DNA of 64,000 nucleotides from Streptomyces lavendofoliae. GTDB taxonomy: Bacteria; Actinomycetota; Actinomycetes; Streptomycetales; Streptomycetaceae. The stretch lies in assembly GCF_014649735.1 (NCBI RefSeq), contig NZ_BMTP01000018.1, positions 52,468 to 116,467 on the forward strand, in the 5' to 3' direction. The notes under the pieces were generated by a model, which did no database searches, was not told the origin of the DNA, and worked only from the letters and a program-made list of their open reading frames with translations. Shown piece by piece: positions 33,168 through 42,076 of the stretch; position 1 is the stretch's first letter; each line of letters opens with the position of its first letter. Position numbers and translations under genes: made by a program.

Positions 33168-34510
33168 TGACGTTGGCACCCGAGATGACCAGCCCCGACA
33201 AGCTGCTCGCACCCGTCCTGTCCGCGTTCTGGGACCAGCCGGGCTCCTGGACGCTGGAGACCTACAAGCGGCACGAGGGCTACGAGGGCCTGAAGAAGGC
33301 CCTCGCCATGACGCCCGACGACCTCATCGCGTACGTGAAGGACTCCGGCCTCCGCGGCCGCGGCGGCGCCGGCTTCCCCACCGGGATGAAGTGGCAGTTC
33401 ATCCCCCAGGGGGACGGCAAGCCCCACTACCTCGTCGTCAACGCCGACGAGTCGGAGCCCGGGACCTGCAAGGACATCCCGCTCCTCTTCGCCAACCCGC
33501 ACTCCCTCATCGAGGGGATCGTGATCGCCTGCTACGCGATCAGGTCCAGCCACGCCTTCATCTACCTGCGCGGCGAGGTCGTGCCCGTGCTCCGCAGGCT
33601 GCACGAGGCGGTGCGCGAGGCGTACGCGGCGGGCTACCTCGGCAAGGACGTCCTCGGCAGCGGACTCGACCTGGAACTCACCGTGCACGCCGGTGCCGGC
33701 GCGTACATCTGCGGTGAGGAGACCGCGCTGCTCGACTCGCTGGAAGGCCGTCGTGGCCAGCCCCGGCTGCGACCCCCCTTCCCCGCCGTCGCCGGTCTGT
33801 ACGCGTGCCCCACTGTGGTGAACAACGTCGAGTCCATCGCGTCGGTTCCCGCGATCCTGAACCGGGGCAAGGACTGGTTCAGGTCGATGGGCAGCGAGAA
33901 GTCTCCCGGCTTCACGCTCTACTCGCTCAGCGGCCACGTCGCCTCGCCCGGCCAGTACGAGGCGCCGCTCGGCATCACCCTGCGCCAGCTGCTCGACATG
34001 AGCGGCGGGATGCGGCCCGGCCACCGGCTGAAGTTCTGGACCCCCGGCGGCTCCTCGACGCCGATGTTCACCGACGAGCACCTGGACGTCCCCCTCGACT
34101 ACGAGGGCGTCGGCGCGGCCGGCTCGATGCTCGGCACCAAGGCGCTCCAGTGCTTCGACGAGACGACGTGCGTGGTGCGGGCGGTCACCCGGTGGACCGA
34201 GTTCTACGCCCACGAGTCCTGCGGCAAGTGCACCCCCTGCCGCGAGGGCACCTACTGGCTCGTCCAGCTGCTGCGCGACATCGAGGCCGGCAAGGGCTCG
34301 CCGGGCGACCTCGACAAGCTCAACGACATCGCCGACAACATCAACGGCAAGTCGTTCTGCGCCCTCGGTGACGGCGCCGCCTCACCGATCTTCTCGTCGC
34401 TGAAGTACTTCCGGGACGAGTACGAGCAGCACATCACGGGCAAGGGCTGTCCCTTCGACCCGGCCAAGTCGACCGCCTGGGCGGACAACCACGTGGAGGT
34501 GACGGCGTGA
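33167..34510 (+). CDS. nuoF: NADH-quinone oxidoreductase subunit F
   Basis: The 447-residue subunit oxidises NADH. The NADH/FMN loop GRGGAGFPTGMKW (about residues 65-77), the FMN segment NADESEPGTCKD and the [4Fe-4S] N3 ligands ESCGKCTPCREG are visible, with the last Cys in SFCALGD. ATG 33167 shares one base with the nuoE stop. The adjoining GTG 33164 would add one residue. A run of GGAGG precedes it. Confidence 0.96.
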   Translation: MTLAPEMTSPDKLLAPVLSAFWDQPGSWTLETYKRHEGYEGLKKALAMTPDDLIAYVKDSGLRGRGGAGFPTGMKWQFIPQGDGKPHYLVVNADESEPGTCKDIPLLFANPHSLIEGIVIACYAIRSSHAFIYLRGEVVPVLRRLHEAVREAYAAGYLGKDVLGSGLDLELTVHAGAGAYICGEETALLDSLEGRRGQPRLRPPFPAVAGLYACPTVVNNVESIASVPAILNRGKDWFRSMGSEKSPGFTLYSLSGHVASPGQYEAPLGITLRQLLDMSGGMRPGHRLKFWTPGGSSTPMFTDEHLDVPLDYEGVGAAGSMLGTKALQCFDETTCVVRAVTRWTEFYAHESCGKCTPCREGTYWLVQLLRDIEAGKGSPGDLDKLNDIADNINGKSFCALGDGAASPIFSSLKYFRDEYEQHITGKGCPFDPAKSTAWADNHVEVTA

Positions 34511-37005
34511 CCGTCATGGCATCCGGCCCCGCCGGGGGCGGCGGCGCGGCCGTCCCGCCCGAGGACCTGGTCACCCTGACCATCGACGGGATCGAGGTCT
34601 CCGTACCCAAGGGGACCCTGGTCATCCGCGCCGCCGAGCAGCTCGGCATCGAGATCCCCCGGTTCTGCGACCACCCGCTGCTCGACCCGGCCGGCGCCTG
34701 CCGGCAGTGCATCGTCGAGGTGGAGGGCCAGCGCAAGCCGATGGCCTCCTGCACCATCACCTGCACCGACGGCATGGTCGTCAAGTCGCAGCTCACCTCG
34801 CCCGTCGCCGAGAAGGCCCAGGTCGGGGTGATGGAGCTGCTGCTCATCAACCACCCGCTGGACTGCCCCGTCTGCGACAAGGGCGGCGAGTGCCCCCTGC
34901 AGAACCAGGCGATGTCGCACGGGCGGGCCGACTCCCGCTTCGAGGGCAGCAAGCGCACCTACGAGAAGCCCGTGCCGATCTCCACGCAGGTGCTGCTCGA
35001 CCGTGAGCGGTGCGTGCTGTGCGCCCGCTGCACCCGGTTCTCCAACCAGGTCGCCGGCGACCCGATGATCGAGCTGATCGAGCGCGGCGCGCTCCAGCAG
35101 GTCGGCACCGGCGAGGGCGACCCGTTCGAGTCGTACTTTTCCGGCAACACCATCCAGATCTGCCCGGTCGGCGCGCTGACCTCGGCGGCGTACCGGTTCC
35201 GCTCCCGCCCCTTCGACCTGGTCTCCTCGCCGAGCGTGTGCGAGCACTGCGCGGGCGGCTGCGCCACCCGCACCGACCACCGGCGCGGCAAGGTCATGCG
35301 GCGGCTGGCCGCCAACGACCCGGAGGTCAACGAGGAGTGGATGTGCGACAAGGGGCGCTTCGCCTTCCGGTACGCGCAGGCGCGTGACCGGCTCACCACG
35401 CCGCTGATGCGCAGCGCCTCGACGGGCGAGCTGGAGCCGGCCTCCTGGCCGGAGGCCCTGGAGGCGGCGGCCCGCGGCCTGGTCCGGGGGCGCACCGGCG
35501 TCCTGACCGGCGGCCGGCTGACCGTCGAGGACGCGTACGCCTACGCCAAGTTCGCCCGCGTCGCCCTCGACACCAACGACATCGACTTCCGCGCGCGCGT
35601 GCACAGCGGCGAGGAGGCCGACTTCCTGGCCGCCCGGGTCGCGGGGCGCGGCCGGGACCTGGACGGGAGCGGAGTCACCCACACCTCCCTGGAGAAGGCC
35701 CCGGCCGTGCTGCTCGCCGGGCTGGAGGCCGAGGAGGAGGCGCCGGGCGTCTTCCTGCGGCTGCGCAAGGCGTGGCGCAAGAAGGGGCAGCGCACGTACG
35801 CGCTGGCGGCCCACTCGACCCGGGGCCTGCGGAAGGCGGGCGGCACCCTGCTGCCGGCGGCGCCCGGGACCGAGCCCGAGTGGCTGGACGCGCTCGCCTC
35901 GGGGACGGGGCTGGACGCCGACGGCGCCGCCGCGGCCACGGCGCTGCGGGAGCCGGGCGCGGTCATCGTGGTCGGTGAGCGGCTGGCGGGAGTGCCGGGC
36001 GGGCTGTCCGCGGCGGTGCGCGCCTCGGCGGCCACCGGGGCGGACCTGGTGTGGATCCCGCGCCGGGCCGGTGAGCGCGGCGCGGTGTGGGCGGGCGCGA
36101 TCCCCTCGCTGCTGCCGGGCGGGCGCCCCGCGACCGATCCGCGCGCGCGTGAGGAGGTCGCCGCGGCGTGGGGCGTCCGGGAGCTGCCGCACCGGTACGG
36201 CCGGGACACGGGCCAGATCCTGGAGGCCGCGGCCACCGGAGAGCTCGGCGCCCTGGTGGTCGCCGGCGTCGAGGTGGCGGACCTGCCGGACGCGGCACGC
36301 GCGCGTGAGGCCCTGGACGCGGCGTTCGTGGTGTCGCTGGAGCTGCGGCCGGGCGAGGTCACCGAGCGGGCGGACGTGGTCCTGCCGGTGGCCGCGGTCG
36401 CGGAGAAGTCCGGCACCTTCCTCAACTGGGAGGGCCGGGTGCGGATGTTCGAGGCCGCGCTCAAGCCGCAGCACATGGCGCGCACGCTCGCCCCGACGGA
36501 CGCGCGGGTGCTGCACATGCTGGCCGACACCCTCGACGTCCACTTCGCGCTGCCGGACGTGAAGGCCGTGCGGCGCGAGATGGACCGGCTCGGCGCCTGG
36601 GACGGCACGCGGGCGGGCGACCCGGTGGAATCCGCCGTACCGCTGCCCCGCGCGGGCGAGGGCGAGGCGGTGCTGGCCGGGCACCGGATGCTGCTGGACC
36701 TGGGCGTCCTCCAGCAGGGCGACGAGGCCCTGGCGGGCACGCGGCACGCCGCCCCCGCCCGCCTCTCGGCGGCCACGGCGGCGGAGACCGGCGTCAAGGA
36801 CGGCGACCCGCTGTCGGTGACCGGCCCGGCCGGTTCGGTCGAGCTCCCCCTGGAGGTCACGGAGATGCCCGACCGGGTGGTCTGGCTGCCGCTGAACTCG
36901 ACCCCGGGCGGCGTCCTGTCCGCCCTGGGCGCGGCGCCCGGACAGCTGGTCCGCCTCGCCCCGACGACCCCGACGTCCGAGGCCGCCACGGAGGTGGAGG
37001 CATGA
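34507..37005 (+). CDS. nuoG: NADH-quinone oxidoreductase subunit G
   Basis: The 832-residue subunit carries the electron wire of the peripheral arm. An N-terminal [2Fe-2S] ferredoxin domain (FCDHPLLDPAGACRQC) is followed by ligands of N4 and N5 (CPVCDKGGECPLQ and CVLCARCTRF). The GGCATRTDHR segment leads into a long molybdopterin-oxidoreductase-like C-terminal domain with no visible active site, as is normal for NuoG. It is coupled to nuoF and nuoH by 4-bp overlaps. Confidence 0.95.
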   Translation: MTVMASGPAGGGGAAVPPEDLVTLTIDGIEVSVPKGTLVIRAAEQLGIEIPRFCDHPLLDPAGACRQCIVEVEGQRKPMASCTITCTDGMVVKSQLTSPVAEKAQVGVMELLLINHPLDCPVCDKGGECPLQNQAMSHGRADSRFEGSKRTYEKPVPISTQVLLDRERCVLCARCTRFSNQVAGDPMIELIERGALQQVGTGEGDPFESYFSGNTIQICPVGALTSAAYRFRSRPFDLVSSPSVCEHCAGGCATRTDHRRGKVMRRLAANDPEVNEEWMCDKGRFAFRYAQARDRLTTPLMRSASTGELEPASWPEALEAAARGLVRGRTGVLTGGRLTVEDAYAYAKFARVALDTNDIDFRARVHSGEEADFLAARVAGRGRDLDGSGVTHTSLEKAPAVLLAGLEAEEEAPGVFLRLRKAWRKKGQRTYALAAHSTRGLRKAGGTLLPAAPGTEPEWLDALASGTGLDADGAAAATALREPGAVIVVGERLAGVPGGLSAAVRASAATGADLVWIPRRAGERGAVWAGAIPSLLPGGRPATDPRAREEVAAAWGVRELPHRYGRDTGQILEAAATGELGALVVAGVEVADLPDAARAREALDAAFVVSLELRPGEVTERADVVLPVAAVAEKSGTFLNWEGRVRMFEAALKPQHMARTLAPTDARVLHMLADTLDVHFALPDVKAVRREMDRLGAWDGTRAGDPVESAVPLPRAGEGEAVLAGHRMLLDLGVLQQGDEALAGTRHAAPARLSAATAAETGVKDGDPLSVTGPAGSVELPLEVTEMPDRVVWLPLNSTPGGVLSALGAAPGQLVRLAPTTPTSEAATEVEA

Positions 37006-38360
37006 TCCCGTACACCCTGGCTGCGGAGGACCTGTCCCTGTTCGGCCGCGACCCCTGGTGGCTCGTGGTGGTCAAGGCCGTCTTCTGCTTCGCCTTCCTG
37101 ATGATCACGGTGCTCTTCTCCATCGTGTGGGAGCGCAAGGTCGTCGCCTGGATGCAGCTGCGCATCGGCCCCAACCGGCACGGCCCCTGGGGACTGCTCC
37201 AGTCCCTCGCGGACGGCGTCAAGCTGATGCTGAAGGAGGACCTGGTCGTCAAGCGCGCCGACAAGGTCGTCTACGTCCTCGCGCCGATCGTGGCCGCGAT
37301 CCCCGCGTTCATGGCGATCGCGGTGATTCCCTTCGGCCCGGCCGGCAACGAGGTCTCGATCTTCGGGCAGCGCACCACGATGCAGCTGACCGACCTGCCG
37401 ATCGCGATGCTCTACATCCTCGCGGTCGCCTCCGTCGGCATCTACGGCATCGTGCTGGCCGGCTGGTCGTCCGGCTCGACGTACCCGCTCCTCGGCGGCC
37501 TGCGGTCGTGCGCGCAGATGATCTCCTACGAGATCGCGATGGGCGCCGCCTTCGCCTCCGTCTTCCTGTACTCCGGGTCGATGTCGACCTCGGCGATCGT
37601 CGAGGCGCAGGCGGACCGCTGGTACATCATCCTGCTGCCGGTCTCGTTCATCATCTACGTCGTCACGATGGTCGGTGAGACCAACCGCGCCCCGTTCGAC
37701 ATGCCCGAGTCCGAGGGCGACCTGGTCGGTGGCTTCAACACCGAGTACAGCTCCATCAAGTTCGCGATGTTCATGCTCGCCGAGTACGTGAACATGGTGA
37801 CCGTCTCGGCGGTGTCGGTGACCCTCTTCCTGGGCGGCTGGCGGGCCCCCTACCCGGTCTCCACCTTCTGGGAGGGCGCGAACCACGGCTGGTGGCCGAT
37901 GCTCTGGTTCGTCATCAAGGTGCAGCTGCTGCTGTTCTTCTTCATCTGGCTGCGCGGCACGCTGCCCCGCGTCCGCTACGACCAGCTGATGAAGCTCGGC
38001 TGGAAGGTCCTCATCCCCGTCTCGGTCGTCTGGCTCATGCTGGTGGCCACCGTGCGGGCGCTGCGCAACGAGAACTACGACTTCCAGGAGGTCGTGCTGT
38101 ACGTGGCGGGCGCGGTCGTCGCGGTCCTCCTCCTCTCCTTCGTGGTCGACGTCTTCCGCGACAAGAAGGCCGGGGCGGGGGCGGAGGAGGCGGCGCCGCC
38201 CGCCGAGTTCGACCCGATGGCCGGCGGGTTCCCCGTGCCGCCGCTGCCCGGTCAGACCCTGCCGCCGGTGCCTCGCCGACGGCCGCGCCGTGACGGCGAG
38301 TTGATTGTCAGTGGTGGCGCCAATACTGACAGTGACGGAAAGGAGGCTGACGGTGTCTGA
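37002..38360 (+). CDS. nuoH: NADH-quinone oxidoreductase subunit H
   Basis: The 452-residue membrane subunit has eight or nine helices. The charged E-channel loops ERKVVAWMQLRIGPNR and VGETNRAPFDMPESEGDLVGGFNTEYS (in part), which line the quinone chamber, are intact. The C-terminal tail of about 70 residues is Pro/charged and longer than in E. coli. The tail region contains a hairpin and promoter-like element before nuoI. Confidence 0.96.
   Translation: MIPYTLAAEDLSLFGRDPWWLVVVKAVFCFAFLMITVLFSIVWERKVVAWMQLRIGPNRHGPWGLLQSLADGVKLMLKEDLVVKRADKVVYVLAPIVAAIPAFMAIAVIPFGPAGNEVSIFGQRTTMQLTDLPIAMLYILAVASVGIYGIVLAGWSSGSTYPLLGGLRSCAQMISYEIAMGAAFASVFLYSGSMSTSAIVEAQADRWYIILLPVSFIIYVVTMVGETNRAPFDMPESEGDLVGGFNTEYSSIKFAMFMLAEYVNMVTVSAVSVTLFLGGWRAPYPVSTFWEGANHGWWPMLWFVIKVQLLLFFFIWLRGTLPRVRYDQLMKLGWKVLIPVSVVWLMLVATVRALRNENYDFQEVVLYVAGAVVAVLLLSFVVDVFRDKKAGAGAEEAAPPAEFDPMAGGFPVPPLPGQTLPPVPRRRPRRDGELIVSGGANTDSDGKEADGV
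38301..38331 (+). promoter_or_regulatory. Promoter-like inverted repeat inside nuoH, before nuoI
   Basis: TTGATT (38301-38306) and TACTGA (38324-38329) are 17 bp apart. They overlap a perfect inverted repeat, TGTCAGT/ACTGACA (38306-38331), with GGCGCC in its centre. The stretch is clearly less GC-rich than the rest of the operon. An internal promoter or mRNA-processing hairpin is possible. Confidence 0.4.
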
Positions 38361-38973
38361 GAGCAACTTCCAGAATCCGGTCGCCGGCTTCGGCGTGACC
38401 TTCAAGGCCATGTTCAAGAAGCGGCTCACCGAGCAGTACCCGGAGCAGCAGAAGACGACGGCGCCGCGCTTCCACGGCCGGCACCAGCTCAACCGCCACC
38501 CGGACGGCCTGGAGAAGTGCGTCGGCTGCGAGCTGTGCGCCTGGGCCTGCCCGGCCGACGCCATCTACGTGGAGGGCGCGGACAACACGGACGAGGAGCG
38601 TTACTCGCCCGGCGAGCGGTACGGCCGCGTCTACCAGATCAACTACGCCCGCTGCATCCTGTGCGGTCTGTGCATCGAGGCGTGCCCCACCCGGGCACTG
38701 ACGATGACGAACGAGTTCGAGCTGGCCGACAGCTCCCGCGAGAACCTGATCTACACCAAGGAGCAGCTCCTCGCGGGCCTGGAGGACGGCATGGTCGCCT
38801 CGCCCCACGCCATCTTCCCCGGCATGACCGAGCAGGACTACTACCGGGGCCTGGTCACGGAGGCCGCGCCCGGCACGGTCCGGCAGGCCGCGGCCGGCCG
38901 GGAGGAGCCGCAGGAGGGCGCGTCGGACTTCGGGCCGGACGAGCCCGCGTCGAAGAAGGTGATCGGCGCATGA
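38353..38973 (+). CDS. nuoI: NADH-quinone oxidoreductase subunit I
   Basis: The 206-residue subunit holds clusters N6a and N6b through two ferredoxin motifs, CVGCELCAWACP and CILCGLCIEACP. They pass electrons from NuoG to NuoB. GTG 38353 has AGGAGG 6 nt upstream and overlaps nuoH by 8 bp. The C-terminal 50 residues are acidic and poorly conserved in appearance. Confidence 0.97.
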   Translation: MSESNFQNPVAGFGVTFKAMFKKRLTEQYPEQQKTTAPRFHGRHQLNRHPDGLEKCVGCELCAWACPADAIYVEGADNTDEERYSPGERYGRVYQINYARCILCGLCIEACPTRALTMTNEFELADSSRENLIYTKEQLLAGLEDGMVASPHAIFPGMTEQDYYRGLVTEAAPGTVRQAAAGREEPQEGASDFGPDEPASKKVIGA

Positions 38974-39821
38974 GCGCGCTCGCCGCCGCCGGCGCGGCCT
39001 CCACGGGCGAGGCCGTGCAGTTCTGGGTGCTCGGCACCATCGCCGTCGTCGGGGCGCTGGGCACGATCCTGATGAAGAGGGCCGTGCACAGCGCGCTGAG
39101 CCTGGCCGCGACCATGATCATCCTGGCGGTGTTCTACCTCGCCAACGGGGCGTACTTCCTGGGCGTCGTGCAGATCATCGTCTACACCGGCGCGATCATG
39201 ATGCTCTTCCTCTTCGTCGTGATGCTCGTCGGCGTCACCGCCGCCGACTCCCTGAAGGAGACCATCAAGGGCCAGCGCTGGCTGGCCGCCGCCTGCGGCC
39301 TGGGCTTCGGCATCCTCCTGGTCGCCGGACTCGGCAGGGCCTCGCTGGACACCTTCGAGGGCCTCGGCACGGCGAACGCCGGGGGCAATGTGGAGGGCCT
39401 CGCGGCCCTGATCTTCACCACGTACGTCTTCGCCTTCGAGATCACCGGCGCGCTGCTGATCACCGCCGCGGTCGGCGCGATGGTGCTGACGCACCGGGAG
39501 CGCACCGAGCGGGCCCTCACCCAGCGCGAGCTGTCCGAGCGGCGCGTACGGGAGGGCAAGCACCTGCCGCCCCTGCCGGCGCCCGGTGTCTACGCCCGGC
39601 ACAACGCCGTGGACATCGCCGGCCTGCTCCCCGACGGCACGCCGTCGGAGCTCACCGTCAGCCGGACGCTGCGGGCGCGCGGCCAGGTCCGCGACGTGTC
39701 GCGGCAGGCGCTGGCGGACCTCAGGGCGCTGGAGCAGCGCGCCGAGGAGCGGCTGGGGCGCGGCCCGTCGGAGCCTCAGGCGTCCCGGCCCCAGGGCCGT
39801 AAGGAGGAGAACGCCCAGTGA
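38970..39821 (+). CDS. nuoJ: NADH-quinone oxidoreductase subunit J
   Basis: The 283-residue subunit has five membrane helices within the first 170 residues, including the conserved GVVQIIVYTGAIMMLFLFVVML. A charged cytoplasmic tail of about 110 residues follows, as seen in actinomycetes. Usual bacterial length is about 170-185. The third helix is thought to rotate during quinone turnover. It overlaps nuoI by 4 bp. Confidence 0.95.
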   Translation: MSALAAAGAASTGEAVQFWVLGTIAVVGALGTILMKRAVHSALSLAATMIILAVFYLANGAYFLGVVQIIVYTGAIMMLFLFVVMLVGVTAADSLKETIKGQRWLAAACGLGFGILLVAGLGRASLDTFEGLGTANAGGNVEGLAALIFTTYVFAFEITGALLITAAVGAMVLTHRERTERALTQRELSERRVREGKHLPPLPAPGVYARHNAVDIAGLLPDGTPSELTVSRTLRARGQVRDVSRQALADLRALEQRAEERLGRGPSEPQASRPQGRKEENAQ

Positions 39822-40117
39822 ACCCGGTCAACTACCTGTATCTGGCCTCCCTGTTGTTCACCATCGGCGCGGCCGGGGTGCTGATCCGGCGGAACGCGAT
39901 CGTCGTCTTCATGTGCGTCGAGCTGATGCTCAACGCCTGCAACCTGGCGCTCGTCGCCTTCTCCCGGATGCACGGCAATCTCGACGGTCAGATCATCGCC
40001 TTCTTCACGATGGTCGTCGCCGCCGCGGAGGTCGTGGTCGGCCTCGCGATCATCGTGTCGCTGTTCCGTTCCCGCCACTCGGCCTCGGTCGACGACGCCA
40101 GCCTGATGAAGCTGTGA
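39818..40117 (+). CDS. nuoK: NADH-quinone oxidoreductase subunit K
   Basis: The 99-residue subunit has three helices. The two buried Glu residues of the proton path are present, in MCVELMLNACNL and AAAEVVVGLA. GTG 39818 overlaps the nuoJ stop and follows AAGGAGGAG. Confidence 0.96.
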   Translation: MNPVNYLYLASLLFTIGAAGVLIRRNAIVVFMCVELMLNACNLALVAFSRMHGNLDGQIIAFFTMVVAAAEVVVGLAIIVSLFRSRHSASVDDASLMKL

Positions 40118-40128
40118 GGGGCTGAATC

Positions 40129-42069
40129 GTGGAGAATCTGATCGCGCTGCTCGTCGCGGCGCCCCTGCTGGGAGCCGCCGTCCTGCTGTGCGGCGGGAGG
40201 CGGCTGGACAGGGCCGGGCACCGGCTCGGCACCCTGCTCGCCGCCGCCTCCTTCGTCATCGGGGCGGTGCTCTTCTTCGACATGCTGGGCAGGGGCGCGG
40301 AGGAACGGGCGCTGCACCAGCACCTGTTCAGCTGGGTGCCGGTGGAGAGCTTCCGGGCCGACATCGCCTTCCAGCTCGACCAGCTGTCGATGACGTTCGT
40401 CCTGCTCATCACCGGTGTCGGCACGCTCATCCATGTGTACTCGATCGGGTACATGGAGCACGACGAGCGCCGGCGCCGCTTCTTCGGCTACCTGAACCTG
40501 TTCCTGGCGGCGATGCTGCTGCTGGTCCTCGCCGACAACTATCTGCTGCTGTACTTCGGCTGGGAGGGCGTCGGCCTCGCCTCGTACCTCCTGATCGGTT
40601 TCTGGCAGCACAAGCCCAGCGCGGCCACCGCCGCGAAGAAGGCGTTCCTGGTCAACCGGGTCGGCGACATGGGCCTGTCGATCGCCATCATGCTGATGTT
40701 CACCACCTTCGGGACGTTCGCCTTCGGGCCGGTGCTCGCGGCGGCGGGGGAGACCGGTGAGGGCATGCTGACGGCCATCGGGCTGATGCTGCTGCTCGCC
40801 GCGTGCGGCAAGTCCGCCCAGGTGCCGCTCCAGTCCTGGCTCGGTGACGCGATGGAGGGCCCGACCCCGGTCTCGGCCCTGATCCACGCGGCCACGATGG
40901 TGACCGCCGGCGTCTACCTGATCACCAGGTCGGGCGCCATCTTCAACGCGGCCCCGGACGCGCAGCTGGCGGTCGTGGTGGTCGGCGCGGTCACGCTCCT
41001 GTTCGGTGCGATCGTCGGTTGCGCCAAGGACGACATCAAGAAGGCGCTGGCCGGTTCGACGATGTCGCAGATCGGCTACATGATCCTGGCGGCCGGGCTC
41101 GGCCCGATCGGGTACGCCTTCGCGATCATGCACCTGGTGACCCACGGCTTCTTCAAGGCCGGGCTGTTCCTCGGCGCCGGCTCGGTCATGCACGGCATGA
41201 ACGACGAGGTCGACATGAGGAAGTACGGGGGCCTGCGGAAGTACATGCCGGTGACCTTCGTGACCTTCGGGCTCGGGTACCTGGCGATCATCGGCTTCCC
41301 GGGGCTGTCCGGCTTCTGGTCCAAGGACAAGATCATCGAGGCGGCCTTCGCCAAGGGCGGCACCGAGGGATGGATCCTCGGCGCGGTCACGCTCCTGGGC
41401 GCGGGCATCACCGCGTACTACATGACCCGCGTGATGATCATGACGTTCTTCGGCGAGAAGCGCTGGCAGCCGGCCCCCGACGCGGACGCGGTGCCCAGCG
41501 CCGAACCGGCAGCCGAGGACCACGCGGGGCGGATGCCGCACCCGCACGAGTCGCCGAAGTCCATGACGGTCCCGATGATCCTGCTGGCGTTCGGGTCCGT
41601 CTTCGCGGGCGGCCTCTTCTCGCTCAACAGCGCGTTCGTCCACTGGCTGGAGCCGGTCACCGCGTTCGAGCACGGACACCCGCCGATCGGCGCGGCCGCG
41701 GTCACCGCCTCCACGGTCGTCGTCCTGCTGATCGGCGTCGGCATCGCGTACGCGCAGTACGGCCGCAAGCCCGTCCCGGTCGTCGCCCCGCGCGGCTCGC
41801 TGCTCACCCGCGCCGCCCGGCGCGACCTGCTCCAGGACGACTTCAACCACGTCGTCCTGGTCCGTGGCGGCGAGCACCTCACCCGCTCGCTGGTGTACAT
41901 GGACCACACCCTGGTCGACGGGGTGGTCAACGGCACCGCCGCCTCGGTCGGCGGACTGTCCGGCCGGCTGCGCAAGCTGCAGAACGGCTTCGCCCGCTCC
42001 TACGCGGTCTCGATGTTCGGAGGTACGGCGGTGCTGATCGCCGCGACCCTGCTGATGAGGGGGGTGTGA
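40129..42069 (+). CDS. nuoL: NADH-quinone oxidoreductase subunit L
   Basis: The 646-residue antiporter-like subunit is at the far end of the membrane arm. It has about 16 helices and should include the lateral helix near its C-terminus. The conserved DAMEGPTPVSALIHAATMVTAG segment with its Lys/Glu proton path and LTGFWSKDK-like GLSGFWSKDKII are visible. GTG 40129 starts 11 bp after nuoK. Confidence 0.96.
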   Translation: MENLIALLVAAPLLGAAVLLCGGRRLDRAGHRLGTLLAAASFVIGAVLFFDMLGRGAEERALHQHLFSWVPVESFRADIAFQLDQLSMTFVLLITGVGTLIHVYSIGYMEHDERRRRFFGYLNLFLAAMLLLVLADNYLLLYFGWEGVGLASYLLIGFWQHKPSAATAAKKAFLVNRVGDMGLSIAIMLMFTTFGTFAFGPVLAAAGETGEGMLTAIGLMLLLAACGKSAQVPLQSWLGDAMEGPTPVSALIHAATMVTAGVYLITRSGAIFNAAPDAQLAVVVVGAVTLLFGAIVGCAKDDIKKALAGSTMSQIGYMILAAGLGPIGYAFAIMHLVTHGFFKAGLFLGAGSVMHGMNDEVDMRKYGGLRKYMPVTFVTFGLGYLAIIGFPGLSGFWSKDKIIEAAFAKGGTEGWILGAVTLLGAGITAYYMTRVMIMTFFGEKRWQPAPDADAVPSAEPAAEDHAGRMPHPHESPKSMTVPMILLAFGSVFAGGLFSLNSAFVHWLEPVTAFEHGHPPIGAAAVTASTVVVLLIGVGIAYAQYGRKPVPVVAPRGSLLTRAARRDLLQDDFNHVVLVRGGEHLTRSLVYMDHTLVDGVVNGTAASVGGLSGRLRKLQNGFARSYAVSMFGGTAVLIAATLLMRGV

Positions 42070-42076
42070 CCACGCC

